In this document: one piece after another, positions 41,121 through 50,189 of the stretch
Layout of the letters: each line of letters opens with the position of its first letter
Numbering within the stretch: position 1 is the first letter of the stretch
Source: VFKI01 sp033762075
GTDB taxonomy: Bacteria > Pseudomonadota > Gammaproteobacteria > DSM-16500
DNA: 64,000 nt
Direction: 5' to 3'
Assembly: GCA_033762075.1 (NCBI GenBank)
Contig: JANRLY010000011.1
Span: 1-64,000 of the forward strand
Made by a program: the position numbers and the translations under genes
Notes under the pieces: generated by a model
What the model was told of the DNA's origin: nothing
Databases searched by the model: none
What the model saw: the letters and a program-made list of their open reading frames with translations, nothing else

Positions 41121-42316
41121 CACAAAAAATATTACTCTGGCCTGACATCACCTCTCCTGAACAATCCACCTGGGCACTGTTTATCGATGATGTTTTACAA
41201 CAATCAGGCCAAGGATTTAATGAATTTCCTAACAATGATGACAATGATCTAGTGTTAATGATTCCTTCGGAAGAAGTTTTATTAACGCAAGTTCCTTTAC
41301 CCAAAATGCGTCGCAAACAATTACAACTTGCCTTACCTTTTGCTCTCGAAGAACAACTCATCCCAGACGTTGATTTATTACACTTTGCCACAGGCGAAAT
41401 GCAACCCGACAATATTTGGCCGGTTGCTATTATTGCAAAAGAAAAATTACAACAGTGGCTCGCATTCGCGACTTCTTTCAATTTAAAACCGACAGCAATC
41501 ATACCCGATGTTTTGACTCTGCCTTTTACTGATAAACAATGGACCGTCTTAGTCAATGACACTCGGTGCATTGTGCGCACAGGAATATATAGCGGCTTCA
41601 CAGCCGAACGTAACCAACTGAACACTTTGCTGAATGCTGCACGTCAAGGTGCGGTACAACCGCCAGAACGCATTCATTTTTTATCGACAACGCAAACCGA
41701 ATTAACACACCCCAACGATGTTGCAGTAGATTCAACGGTATTACCAGAAAATGAATTACTCGCACGTTGCTACGAAACATTAGAAACACAACCCAGTATG
41801 AATTTATTGCAAGGCGAGTGGCAACAAAATCAATATGCCACAAGCTCACGTAAAATTTGGCAAATTGCTGGCGCGCTCGCTATCGCATGGCTGGTGATAT
41901 TATTTTCGAGTCAAATCATTTCTCTCATCACCTTGCATAATAAATCCACCCAATTAAATCAATCCATTCATGCTATTTATCATCGCTATTTTCCCACTGC
42001 AACTTCCGTCGTTGCACCGAAAGAGCGACTACAACAAAAACTGAATGCAGTCCACGGCGACTCACAACAAAATGTGTTTTTACCTTTATTAGCTTCAACA
42101 GGTGAAGTACTTTTAAAAAATCCTGCCGCACAATTAAAACAACTCGAATTCAATCACCATATTTTACGCTTGGATATCGAAGCAAACACCTTCGATGCAC
42201 TTGACGCGCTCGTCACACAACTGAAAACCACCGGATTACAAGTGAAACAGCAAAGTGCTGCGGTAAATGGTCGAAGCGTTAAAGCCAGCTTGTTAATTCA
42301 AAGAGGTCATGTATGA
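41117..42316 (+). CDS. gspL: Type II secretion protein GspL
   Basis: A 399-residue bitopic protein. The cytoplasmic actin-like domain includes LMIPSEEVLLTQVPLPKMRR near 50 and QLQLALPFALEEQLIPDVDL near 71; a single membrane helix (IAGALAIAWLVILFSSQIIS) lies near 255; the periplasmic part is ferredoxin-like. GspL anchors the GspE ATPase and pairs with GspM. It overlaps gspK and gspM by 4 bp each. Confidence 0.9.
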   Translation: MTQKILLWPDITSPEQSTWALFIDDVLQQSGQGFNEFPNNDDNDLVLMIPSEEVLLTQVPLPKMRRKQLQLALPFALEEQLIPDVDLLHFATGEMQPDNIWPVAIIAKEKLQQWLAFATSFNLKPTAIIPDVLTLPFTDKQWTVLVNDTRCIVRTGIYSGFTAERNQLNTLLNAARQGAVQPPERIHFLSTTQTELTHPNDVAVDSTVLPENELLARCYETLETQPSMNLLQGEWQQNQYATSSRKIWQIAGALAIAWLVILFSSQIISLITLHNKSTQLNQSIHAIYHRYFPTATSVVAPKERLQQKLNAVHGDSQQNVFLPLLASTGEVLLKNPAAQLKQLEFNHHILRLDIEANTFDALDALVTQLKTTGLQVKQQSAAVNGRSVKASLLIQRGHV

Positions 42317-42780
42317 AATTACAATGGCAAACTTTATCATTGCGCGAAAAAAAAGCTGCAATCATCGGGGGGCTCGCTTTAGCATGTCTTATTCTTTTTG
42401 CTACCTGGGAAATGCTGGCAAATCAAATCAGCGATTTACAAGAAAATGTTGCACACAATAAAACATTACTCGCCTGGATGCAGCAAGCTGATGCTGAATT
42501 AAAAAAAACACATTTATCGACAGGCTCACATCCCGCCAATCCAATGACACTTGTACAAACAGCAATAAATCAATCTTCATTAGCTACACATGTGAACCAA
42601 TTAAAACAAACAGACAACAATAGCATTCAACTTAATTTTAAAGACGCCAGTTTCGATGACATCATTCAATTGCTCACACATCTCTGGCAAGAAAGCCAAC
42701 TTATTGTGACGCAAGCACAAATGGCTAACAATAAAGACCCTGGCATCGTGAATGCGTCAATTACTTTAGAACCAACCTAA
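42313..42780 (+). CDS. gspM: Type II secretion protein GspM
   Basis: A 155-residue protein with a short cytoplasmic N-terminus (WQTLSLREKKAAIIGG), one membrane helix (LALACLILFATWEML) and a periplasmic domain ending DDIIQLLTHLWQESQLIVTQ and a strand-rich tail. The hallmark SLREKK opening and position after gspL identify it. GspN is absent. The stop is immediately followed by the start of the ABC ATPase gene. Confidence 0.88.
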   Translation: MKLQWQTLSLREKKAAIIGGLALACLILFATWEMLANQISDLQENVAHNKTLLAWMQQADAELKKTHLSTGSHPANPMTLVQTAINQSSLATHVNQLKQTDNNSIQLNFKDASFDDIIQLLTHLWQESQLIVTQAQMANNKDPGIVNASITLEPT

Positions 42781-43545
42781 ATGACGGCACTTCTTACTAC
42801 ACAACAATTGAATCTACAAATCGCGCATCAATTAATTTGTCGCAATTTTGATTTCAATATGTATGCAGGTGAAACGATTGGTTTCCTAGGACCAAATGGT
42901 TTTGGTAAAACAACTTTATTACACACGTTAGCAGGTTTCATCAAACCCATCAGCGGTACCATTTTGATTGAAGGTAAAAATATTTTTAATCAATCTGCAC
43001 GTGAACTGGCAAAAAAACGTGGCGTTTTATTTCAACAAACACACGCCGCTTTTCCGCGCACTGTCTATGAATATTGTATGAGCGGCCGCTACCCTCATCA
43101 AAAAGCTTTTTTTCATGCAAGTCGCCATGACGATGAAAAAGTACGTCATGCTTTGCAAGTGATGGAATTAGACAATCGATTACAACAAAATGTGCAGACG
43201 CTTTCAGGCGGAGAATTACGTCGACTAGCAATAGCAACGGTTTTAGCCCAAGCGCCGCATATTTATTTGTTGGATGAACCTTTAAATCATTTAGATCCGC
43301 GTCATCAAATGAATGTATTTACACATCTCAAAAAATTAGCGAAAGAAGAAGGCGCCAGCATTTTAATGACACTGCATGATCCTTACATGTTGCGTCATCA
43401 TTGTTCGCATGTTTTGTTGCCAATGGAACATGGCACATTATTAAAAGATTCGCCTGCCAAAATTCTCACGGCAGAAAATCTTTCTTACGTATATAATATT
43501 CCACTGAAAGAAATGCGAGGATCCTTATGGCAATACGGGTATTAA
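42781..43545 (+). CDS. ABC transporter ATP-binding protein, iron/cobalamin-type
   Basis: A 254-residue ATPase subunit. Walker A is GFLGPNGFGKTTLLHTLAGF near 34, the Q-loop is VLFQQTHAAFPRTVYEYCMS near 79, the signature is LSGGELRRLAIATVLAQ near 141, Walker B is IYLLDEPLNHLD near 161 and the H-loop is SILMTLHD near 195. The layout is most like FecE/BtuD-type importers of siderophores or cobalamin, but no permease or binding protein lies nearby. It starts at the base after the gspM stop and overlaps dapB by 19 bp, so it may be translated with both. Confidence 0.88.
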   Translation: MTALLTTQQLNLQIAHQLICRNFDFNMYAGETIGFLGPNGFGKTTLLHTLAGFIKPISGTILIEGKNIFNQSARELAKKRGVLFQQTHAAFPRTVYEYCMSGRYPHQKAFFHASRHDDEKVRHALQVMELDNRLQQNVQTLSGGELRRLAIATVLAQAPHIYLLDEPLNHLDPRHQMNVFTHLKKLAKEEGASILMTLHDPYMLRHHCSHVLLPMEHGTLLKDSPAKILTAENLSYVYNIPLKEMRGSLWQYGY

Positions 43546-44261
43546 TTAATGGCGCTGATGGCAAAATGGGGCAAGCGGCTGTTCAAGCTATTTCAGCAGA
43601 TAAACAATTTATTCTGGCCGCCAAAACAGGCCGTCAAAATCACCTTGCTGATGCCATCCAAAAAAATAAAATTGATGTTGCACTTGACTTAACCGAAGCC
43701 TCTGTCGCAAAAAAAAACCTATTGACCATTCTTGAGGCAGGCGCACGCCCTGTGATCGGAACGTCCGGCTTAACACAACTGGATGTTGACGACATTCGCA
43801 AACAATATGCCACACAAAAAATCGGCGGCATTATCGTCCCGAATTTTTCTTTGGGTGCCGTCCTCATGATGAAATGCGCTGAACTGATCGCGCCCTATTT
43901 TTCCGATGTCGAAATCATCGAGATGCATCATGCCGGCAAATTGGATAGCCCTTCAGGCACAGCGGTTCGCACTGCAGAAATTCTCAACGCTGGACGCCAC
44001 CACAAACCTTCCACCCCCCCCAACGCACGCGAACTTCTCCCAGGTGCTCGCGGGGCAACACATCAAGCCATTCCCATTCACTCTATTCGCTTGCCAGGCT
44101 TGATCGCACATCAACGAATTATTTTTGGCGGCACAGGTGAAATCCTCTCCATTCAGCACGACACCACCGATCGGCAATGTTTTATGCCGGGTGTATTATT
44201 GGCCTGCAAAAAAGTGATGGATCTCGACCATATTCTCTACGGCCTTGAAAACATCCTTTAA
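43527..44261 (+). CDS. dapB: 4-hydroxy-tetrahydrodipicolinate reductase
   Basis: A 244-residue DapB of the lysine and peptidoglycan precursor pathway. Nucleotide motif VLINGADGKMGQAAVQAI (4-21), ARPVIGTSGL near 72, VPNFSLGAVLMMK near 108, and the catalytic EMHHAGKLDSPSGTAVRTAE near 133 with the conserved His pair and Lys. GCGAGGAT precedes the ATG. It overlaps the ABC ATPase by 19 bp. Confidence 0.95.
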   Translation: MAIRVLINGADGKMGQAAVQAISADKQFILAAKTGRQNHLADAIQKNKIDVALDLTEASVAKKNLLTILEAGARPVIGTSGLTQLDVDDIRKQYATQKIGGIIVPNFSLGAVLMMKCAELIAPYFSDVEIIEMHHAGKLDSPSGTAVRTAEILNAGRHHKPSTPPNARELLPGARGATHQAIPIHSIRLPGLIAHQRIIFGGTGEILSIQHDTTDRQCFMPGVLLACKKVMDLDHILYGLENIL

Positions 44262-44319
44262 TTCCTCAATATATGGTATGATGCGAGCCGTTTTACCAAT
44301 ATAAAGAGGAGACCCTCAC

Positions 44320-45498
44320 ATGTTATACGGACTCTTAAATTTACCATGGTGGGGCGATTTAATTGCTCTATTAGTACTGACACAAATCACTATTTTTTCA
44401 GTCACTATTTATTTACATCGTTGCATGGCACACCGTGCGCTCGAGCTGCATCCTATTGTTAGCCATTTTTTCCGTTTATGGCTATGGATGACGACAGGCA
44501 TGCTCACCAAAGAGTGGACCGCAGTACATCGCAAGCATCACGCCAAAGTCGAAACCGAAGATGACCCACATAGCCCGATCAAGCGCGGCATTTGGACGGT
44601 TTTATTCCAAGGCACTGAACTATACCGCAAAGAAACACGCAACAAAGAAACCCTTGAGCGTTACGGTCAAGGCACTCCTGACGATTGGGTCGAAAATAAC
44701 GTATATTCACGTTACAGCGCCACCGGCATTTTAATTATGCTCGCGATTGACCTCCTCTTATTCGGCGTAATCGGTCTAAGCATCTGGGCTATTCAAATGG
44801 CTTGGATTCCTTTCTTTGCCGCCGGGGTTGTCAATGGGATTGGGCACTATGTCGGCTACCGTAATTTTGAGTGCGCTGATGCGTCACGTAATATTTTCCC
44901 CATTGGCTTTTTCATTGGCGGCGAAGAGTTACACAACAATCATCATACTTATGGCACTTCTGCACGTTTCTCAGTGAGATGGTGGGAAGTTGATGTGGGC
45001 TGGTTAGTGATTCGCTTGTTACAATTTTTGGGTTTAGCAAAACCCAAGCGCACACCGCCGAAAAAGGCTTTGCAAGCACCGGGTAAATTATCCGTTGATG
45101 CGGACACACTGAAGGCTGTTTTAGCGCACCGCTTTCAAGTGCTCGCACAATATAGCCGACGCGTGATTGTGCCCGTTCTGAAAGAAGAACGTCGCCGCGC
45201 AAGTGAGGCTAGCCAAAAATTATTACGCAAAGCACGCACCTTATTAATTCGCGAATCTTCGCTTGTTGCGCCTCAGGAACAACAGCAACTAACTCAAGTC
45301 CTCGAGAGTCATCGTTCTCTACAAACTGTGTATCAATTCCGCTTGAAGCTTCAAAATATTTGGGCGAAAAGTACTGCTACGCAAAGTGAACTGATTGAGT
45401 CGCTGCAAGAATGGTGTCGCCAGGCAGAAGAAGCCGGCATCACTGCACTGCGTGATTTCGTGAAACAACTGAAAGGTTATATGCCGAGAACAGTGTAA
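44320..45498 (+). CDS. Acyl-CoA / fatty-acid delta-9 desaturase
   Basis: A 392-residue membrane di-iron desaturase. The three histidine boxes are HRCMAH near 33, HRKHH near 70 and HNNHH near 207. Hydrophobic segments flank them (LIALLVLTQITIFSVTIYLH near 11, IMLAIDLLLFGVIGLSIWAI near 138). A helical extension of about 140 residues follows the desaturase domain, ending SELIESLQEWCRQAEEAGI, a segment reminiscent of the tail of ISL3-type transposases and also present, as I recall, in other gammaproteobacterial desaturases. It would introduce double bonds into membrane fatty acids. AGAGGAG is the ribosome site. Confidence 0.9.
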   Translation: MLYGLLNLPWWGDLIALLVLTQITIFSVTIYLHRCMAHRALELHPIVSHFFRLWLWMTTGMLTKEWTAVHRKHHAKVETEDDPHSPIKRGIWTVLFQGTELYRKETRNKETLERYGQGTPDDWVENNVYSRYSATGILIMLAIDLLLFGVIGLSIWAIQMAWIPFFAAGVVNGIGHYVGYRNFECADASRNIFPIGFFIGGEELHNNHHTYGTSARFSVRWWEVDVGWLVIRLLQFLGLAKPKRTPPKKALQAPGKLSVDADTLKAVLAHRFQVLAQYSRRVIVPVLKEERRRASEASQKLLRKARTLLIRESSLVAPQEQQQLTQVLESHRSLQTVYQFRLKLQNIWAKSTATQSELIESLQEWCRQAEEAGITALRDFVKQLKGYMPRTV

Positions 45499-45513
45499 CC
45501 CAGCTTTTCATTT

Positions 45514-45553
45514 TCCATGAAAATACGGCACTATAGTATCGTATTTTCATGGA
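45514..45553. promoter_or_regulatory. Perfect 14-bp inverted repeat upstream of an ATPase remnant
   Basis: TCCATGAAAATACG (45514-45527) pairs perfectly with CGTATTTTCATGGA (45540-45553) around GCACTATAGTAT, itself nearly palindromic. It lies just after the desaturase stop and just before the DUF4143-type remnant. It may be the remnant's old operator or a desaturase terminator without a T-run. Confidence 0.5.
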
Positions 45554-45562
45554 GAAATTTTT

Positions 45563-45793
45563 TGGGCAACACATCAAAATGCAGAGTTAGACCTTCTTAT
45601 TTTTCATGAAGGAAAACGAAAAGGTTTCGAATTTAAATATGTCGACGCACCCAAATTAACAAAATCAATGCAAATTACAAAAGACAATTTGCATTTGGAT
45701 GAGCTCACTGCGATCTACCCGGGGAGAAAAAGTTACTATTTAACTGAAGGTATTCGAGCAACAGGACTAGAGAAATATATCTCTCACGCATGA
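45563..45793 (+). pseudogene. C-terminal remnant of a DUF4143 ATPase
   Basis: An open frame without a start codon encodes 76 residues: WATHQNAELDLLIFHEGKRK, then GFEFKYVDAPKLTKSMQITK, then LDELTAIYPGRKSYYLTEGI. This is the ending of DUF4143-type ATPases, with the D...E-x-K nuclease-like pattern. The AAA domain is absent; only a palindrome remains upstream, so about 300 codons have been lost. Related to but divergent from the intact gene at 15516-16817. Confidence 0.75.
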
Positions 45794-45871
45794 ATTTTAG
45801 GTTTTTTAGCACTCAATATGAGAGATACATCCAGGCTGCATCGTCTTGAACACCCTGGATGAAAGCAATAT

Positions 45872-46066
45872 TTACAATTTCCCTTCTTCAAACATCACAT
45901 GCATTCCAGTCTTTCCAGTTTCTGGATTATACGCACGTGGATCGTAATATTTTTTCTTAAACTTTTCAGTCATGGTGCGTTTGTTTTTGGTAGTCACACG
46001 AAAAGTACCGGTTTTTTGACCTGATTTCGTTGTTCCAGTTGAAGCCATTTTGATTTTATCGCGCAT
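45872..46066 (-). CDS. rpmG: 50S ribosomal protein L33
   Basis: A 64-residue L33. The core RVTTKNKRTMTEKFKKKYYD (23-42), DPRAYNP and the ending HVMFEEGKL are typical. It lacks the zinc-binding cysteines, so it is the C-minus form. Two short stretches (TTKSGQKTG near 12 and NPETGKTGM near 47) make it longer than the 55-residue E. coli protein. It follows rpmB by 3 bp, the common rpmB-rpmG pair. Confidence 0.94.
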   Translation of the reverse strand: MRDKIKMASTGTTKSGQKTGTFRVTTKNKRTMTEKFKKKYYDPRAYNPETGKTGMHVMFEEGKL

Positions 46067-46069
46067 GGG

Positions 46070-46318
46070 TTATACCTCTTCAATATCTGCGTGCTTTTTC
46101 GCGCGAATATCAGCCAGCACTTTTTCAATGCTCAACTTATCAATCGTGCGCATCCCTCTTGCGCTGACACGCAAACGAATAAAGCGCTTTTCCCCTTCGA
46201 GCCAGAAACGGTGTTCTTGCAAGTTAGGTCTAAAAACTCTCTTGGTTTTATTATTAGCATGGGAAACATTTTGGCCTTTCATCGGCTTCTTTCCCGTCAC
46301 CTGGCATACTCTAGACAT
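46070..46318 (-). CDS. rpmB: 50S ribosomal protein L28
   Basis: An 82-residue L28 from the ATG at 46318, giving the family start MSRVCQVTGKKPMKGQNVSH. Further conserved stretches are NNKTKRVFRPNLQEHRFW and RFIRLRVSARGMRTIDK. An upstream in-frame start at 46333 would add five unrelated residues. Co-transcribed with rpmG and divergent from coaBC. Confidence 0.95.
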   Translation of the reverse strand: MSRVCQVTGKKPMKGQNVSHANNKTKRVFRPNLQEHRFWLEGEKRFIRLRVSARGMRTIDKLSIEKVLADIRAKKHADIEEV

Positions 46319-46480
46319 GTTTAAAATCTCCAAAAAATCGTTTGCCGCTGTATTTCAAGGCAAGCCGCGTTTTATACCAGAAACCCAGACGAGACACAAG
46401 ATCTGCTTTACACCCCTCTCCTTTTAAAATACCCCCACAAATGCTATCGTATCGCCCCATTTGATCGAGGTAACACACTA

Positions 46481-47746
46481 GTGCTTGAAGCTTTGCGCAG
46501 CAAAAACATCCTCCTTGGCGTCACTGGCGGTATTGCCGCTTATAAAAGCGTAGATTTGGTGCGTCGTTTACGGAAAGCAGGATGCTCAGTACGCGTCATG
46601 ATGACTGAAAATGCAAAGGCTTTCGTTACCGCCCTGACCTTTCAAGCCGCCTCAGGCCACCCTGTCCATGATGATTTATTCGACCCAGCTGCTGAAGCGG
46701 CAATGGGTCATATCGAATTAGCACGCTGGGCAGATGCTATTTTAATAGCGCCAGCCACCGCAAATACAATCGCCAAACTCGCCACCGGCAAAGCCGATGA
46801 TCTCTTAAGTACAACCTGCCTTGCGACTCATGCATCGATTGCGATTGCGCCCGCGATGAATCAGGCGATGTGGACCAATCCATCCACTCAATTACATTTA
46901 AAAGCCCTTTCACAACGTCACATCCATATTTTTGGGCCCGACGTAGGCTCACAAGCCTGCGGTGAAACAGGCCCTGGTCGAATGCTCGAGCCACAAGATT
47001 TGATTGTGCAGCTTGCGAATTTATTTTCTTATGAGATACTCGCTGGCAAACGGGTCATGATCACTGCCGGTCCAACACGCGAATACATTGACCCTGTGCG
47101 TTATCTCACGAATGCTAGCTCAGGCCGCATGGGATATGCCCTCGCTATAGCAGCCGCAGAAGCAGGCGCTGCAGTGACCTTAATCAGTGGCCCTGTTTCC
47201 CTCGAAAAACCCGCCCATATGGATGTAATTGATGTCGTCACCGCACAAGAGATGTACGATGCCGTCATGGCTCATCTTCTTGAATGCGATATTTTTATCG
47301 GTGTGGCTGCGGTCTCAGACTTCCGTCCTAGCGAACAATCTTCTCAAAAAATTCCTAAAAATAATGCGCCAGCAGTTTTGAACCTAACCCCAAACCCAGA
47401 CATCATCGCAAGCGTTGCGGCGAGCACTTTTCGTCCATTTGTGGTAGGATTCGCGGCTGAAACAGACCAGATGAAAGACAAAGCATGCGCTAAACTTCTC
47501 AACAAACAACTCGACATGATTGTTGCAAATGAAGTGGGCACAAAAAAAGGCTTTGAGCAAAATGACAATGCTGCGATTGTTTTTATGGATGAGCGTCAAA
47601 AAGATTTTCCTCATCAACCGAAACAAAAACTCGCGCGCGAATTAATCACATTAATAGCAGAAGAGGTTTCATCCCATGGAAGAAAGAATCACGACACTCG
47701 ACACACTCTCGCACAAGTCGCTGAAGACGCATCCTGTCCAAGTTAA
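46481..47746 (+). CDS. coaBC: Bifunctional phosphopantothenoylcysteine decarboxylase/synthetase
   Basis: A 421-residue CoaBC (Dfp) that makes 4'-phosphopantetheine for coenzyme A. The start is GTG with GAGG upstream. The flavin-dependent CoaC half has LLGVTGGIAAYKSVDLVRRL (11-30), the active-site histidine in MGHIELARWADA near 75, APAMNQAMW near 125 and QACGETGPGRM near 158. The CoaB half has VMITAGPTREYIDPVRYLTN near 190 and NLTPNPDIIA near 302. Its end overlaps dut by 71 bp, a common gene order. Confidence 0.95.
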   Translation: MLEALRSKNILLGVTGGIAAYKSVDLVRRLRKAGCSVRVMMTENAKAFVTALTFQAASGHPVHDDLFDPAAEAAMGHIELARWADAILIAPATANTIAKLATGKADDLLSTTCLATHASIAIAPAMNQAMWTNPSTQLHLKALSQRHIHIFGPDVGSQACGETGPGRMLEPQDLIVQLANLFSYEILAGKRVMITAGPTREYIDPVRYLTNASSGRMGYALAIAAAEAGAAVTLISGPVSLEKPAHMDVIDVVTAQEMYDAVMAHLLECDIFIGVAAVSDFRPSEQSSQKIPKNNAPAVLNLTPNPDIIASVAASTFRPFVVGFAAETDQMKDKACAKLLNKQLDMIVANEVGTKKGFEQNDNAAIVFMDERQKDFPHQPKQKLARELITLIAEEVSSHGRKNHDTRHTLAQVAEDASCPS

Positions 47747-48182
47747 AATTTTGGATGAGCGTATCGGAAATATTTTTCCGTTACCGGCTTATGAAACACC
47801 TGATGCTGCAGGATTAGATTTACGCGCCTGCATTAATGCACCTTTAGAGTTACACCCAGGTCAAACAACACTCATTCAAACTGGTATTTCAATTTATATC
47901 GCTAATCCACATCTTGCCGCCGTCATTTTGCCACGCTCAGGATTGGGTCATAAACATGGCATCGTACTCGGCAATTTAGTTGGATTAATTGACGCAGATT
48001 ATCAAGGTCCGCTAATGGTGTCCGTTTGGAATCGCGGCGAAAATACTTTCACCATTCAACCTGGCGATCGCATTGCGCAATTGGTTTTTTTACCAATCAC
48101 ACGCATCACGTTTGAATGTGTCGATGAATTTGTCGAAACTTCTCGCGGCACCGGTGGATTCGGTTCTTCAGGAACAAACTAA
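47676..48182 (+). CDS. dut: dUTP pyrophosphatase
   Basis: A 168-residue trimeric dUTPase that removes dUTP and supplies dUMP. The five family motifs are present: AGLDLRACI near 45, PRSGLGHKHGI near 88, GLIDADYQGPLMVSVWNRG near 105, GDRIAQLVFLP near 130 and RGTGGFGSSG near 157. The ATG at 47676 lies within the end of coaBC and has AGAAGAGG upstream, so the 15-20 residue N-terminal extension is likely real. Confidence 0.95.
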   Translation: MEERITTLDTLSHKSLKTHPVQVKILDERIGNIFPLPAYETPDAAGLDLRACINAPLELHPGQTTLIQTGISIYIANPHLAAVILPRSGLGHKHGIVLGNLVGLIDADYQGPLMVSVWNRGENTFTIQPGDRIAQLVFLPITRITFECVDEFVETSRGTGGFGSSGTN

Positions 48183-48183
48183 A

Positions 48184-49566
48184 ATGGAAATAAAAATGAT
48201 CGATCGCTCTATCTTTCGTGCATACGATATTCGCGGCATTGTCGGCGTTTCACTTAACGAAACCATTTTAGAATTATTAGGCCGTGCACTCGGCTCAACA
48301 GTACTCGAACAAGGCGAACGCACTTTAGTCGTGGGCCGTGATGGTCGACTTTCAGGTCCCACATTAGTTAAAGCATTATGCAAAGGTATTTTAGCCAGTG
48401 GTTGCGACGTCATTGATATTGGTGTTGTGCCAACACCTGTGTTGTATTACTCAACATTTCAACTCGAAACGCGCTCAGGCATTATGTTGACAGGTAGTCA
48501 TAACCCACCCGAATACAATGGCTTAAAAATGTTGATCGCGGGCAAAACACTCGCTGAAGAAAATATCACACAATTGTACGAACGCATTGTCGCAAATCAT
48601 TTTCAAACCGGTGATGGCGAATATGTCGAATTAGACATGAACGAACGTTACATTCGTCACATTCAAAGAGCCATTCCATTAGCACGTCCGCTTAAAATTG
48701 TCGTGGATTGCGGCAATGGTGCAGCGGGACATATTGCACCCGCTTTGTATCGCGCGATGAATTGCGAAGTACACGCTCTATTTTCTGAGATCGATGGCCG
48801 TTTCCCTAATCATCATCCGGATCCCAGTGAAACTGAAAATTTATTTGATTTGATTCGCGCCGTGCGTGACACAAATGCAGATATTGGTTTTGCTTTTGAT
48901 GGAGATGGTGATCGCCTAGGTGTTGTCACCTCTAACGGCGATATCATTTGGCCTGATCGTCAACTCATGTTATTTGCAAAATCTGTTCTGCAAAAACATC
49001 CTGGCGCCAGCATTATTTACGATGTCAAATGCAGCAACCATCTCGATGGTTTAATCCGCACGCATCGCGGTGTACCTATCATGTGGAAAACCGGCCACTC
49101 GTTAATTAAAGCAAAATTAGCTGAAACGCGCGCTCTGCTTGCTGGCGAAATGAGTGGACATATTTTCTTTAAAGATCGTTGGTTTGGCTTTGATGATGCG
49201 ATTTATGCAGGCGCACGTTTACTCGAATTGTTATCACAAACACAAGAAAACAGTACCGCACTTTTTGCTGATATCCCTGACAGTGTGAATACACCCGAAT
49301 TAAAAATCTTTGTCGATGAAGCAGAAAAATTTTCTTTGATGGCAAAATTAGCCGATCAAGCTGGCATGCGGTCAGGCGACGTTTCAACCATTGATGGATT
49401 GCGTGTCAATTTTCCCGATGGCTGGGGATTAGTCCGTCCTTCGAACACAACGCCGTGCTTGGTGTTGCGCTTCGAAGCCGAAAGCGAAAAAGTATTAGAG
49501 AAAATTCAAAATATCTTTCGTGAAAGTTTACTCGCAGTGAAACCAGATTTGGTGTTGCCATTTTGA
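48184..49566 (+). CDS. algC: Phosphomannomutase / phosphoglucomutase
   Basis: About 460 residues of the alpha-D-phosphohexomutase family. SIFRAYDIRGIVG at the N-terminus, the phosphoserine loop GIMLTGSHNPPEYNGLKML near 100, the metal-binding DGDGDRLGV near 237, the sugar-binding GEMSGHIFFKDRWFGFDDAI near 318 and SNTTPCLVLRFEAES near 420 match AlgC/ManB enzymes. They interconvert hexose 1- and 6-phosphates for LPS and exopolysaccharide precursors. AGGAA precedes the ATG at 48184; ATG 48196 is an alternative. The dut-algC order is common. Confidence 0.92.
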   Translation: MEIKMIDRSIFRAYDIRGIVGVSLNETILELLGRALGSTVLEQGERTLVVGRDGRLSGPTLVKALCKGILASGCDVIDIGVVPTPVLYYSTFQLETRSGIMLTGSHNPPEYNGLKMLIAGKTLAEENITQLYERIVANHFQTGDGEYVELDMNERYIRHIQRAIPLARPLKIVVDCGNGAAGHIAPALYRAMNCEVHALFSEIDGRFPNHHPDPSETENLFDLIRAVRDTNADIGFAFDGDGDRLGVVTSNGDIIWPDRQLMLFAKSVLQKHPGASIIYDVKCSNHLDGLIRTHRGVPIMWKTGHSLIKAKLAETRALLAGEMSGHIFFKDRWFGFDDAIYAGARLLELLSQTQENSTALFADIPDSVNTPELKIFVDEAEKFSLMAKLADQAGMRSGDVSTIDGLRVNFPDGWGLVRPSNTTPCLVLRFEAESEKVLEKIQNIFRESLLAVKPDLVLPF

Positions 49567-49592
49567 TACGCTTGATAAACACATAGACACAC

Positions 49593-50189
49593 CTACTTGC
49601 GAATAAAATCAAATAATGGTTGATAGTCATGCTGATCTGCTGCTTTTAAAGCATTAATATATTGTTTCCTTACAAGCGTCGGTTCATATAAATCGCTTAT
49701 GCTTTTCTGCCCCCACGAGAATCGACTTTGACCCAAAGAAAGCAACAAAACATCCGTGATGATTCTTGCATGTCGGCCATTCCCATTGGGAAAAATATGT
49801 ATTGCAACGAGTCGATGATGAAATCTTGTTGCAATTTCATCAGCATGATATACAAAATGATTTACTTGATATTGCACATCATCTAATAATTTTTTTAAAT
49901 TTTCTGAAATGATCGACCAATCATCGCCTATATTTTTATTGGTTCGCCTGAACTGTCCCGCCCATTTCCACGTTTGATTAAACATTTTTTGATGAAGCTT
50001 CTGCACAAAATCTATCGTTGTTATTTCCGAAAAATGATAATGATGTTTGCTAAGCCATAATTCAGCTTCGAGAATATTAGCTTGCTCCCATTCGTTCAAC
50101 TGAGACAAAGTTACAATATGTTTAGGAATTAACCCTTCGCTTTCATTTGAATCAAGTGGAGTTGCATCAAAAGGGTAAACAAAACGCAT
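49593..50189 (-). CDS. Fic domain protein, mobile mystery protein B type
   Basis: A 198-residue Fic/DOC protein with a complete active-site motif HIFPNGNGRHAR near residues 131-142 (HxFxxGNGRxxR), so AMP transfer or a related reaction is chemically possible. KMFNQTWKWAGQFRRTNKNI near 70 is typical of the small Fic family that accompanies an HTH gene. The N-terminal TLSQLNEWEQANI resembles an inhibitory-helix region but does not match the [S/T]xxxE[G/N] pattern exactly. It overlaps the upstream regulator by 1 bp. The pair behaves like a mobile toxin-antitoxin-like module. Confidence 0.88.
   Translation of the reverse strand: MRFVYPFDATPLDSNESEGLIPKHIVTLSQLNEWEQANILEAELWLSKHHYHFSEITTIDFVQKLHQKMFNQTWKWAGQFRRTNKNIGDDWSIISENLKKLLDDVQYQVNHFVYHADEIATRFHHRLVAIHIFPNGNGRHARIITDVLLLSLGQSRFSWGQKSISDLYEPTLVRKQYINALKAADQHDYQPLFDFIRK

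Noticed and set aside
44320..45498. Desaturase-transposase fusion
   Set aside because: The C-terminal tail resembles ISL3 transposase ends, but the same extension occurs, as far as I recall, in many gammaproteobacterial desaturases, so it is not a local fusion.
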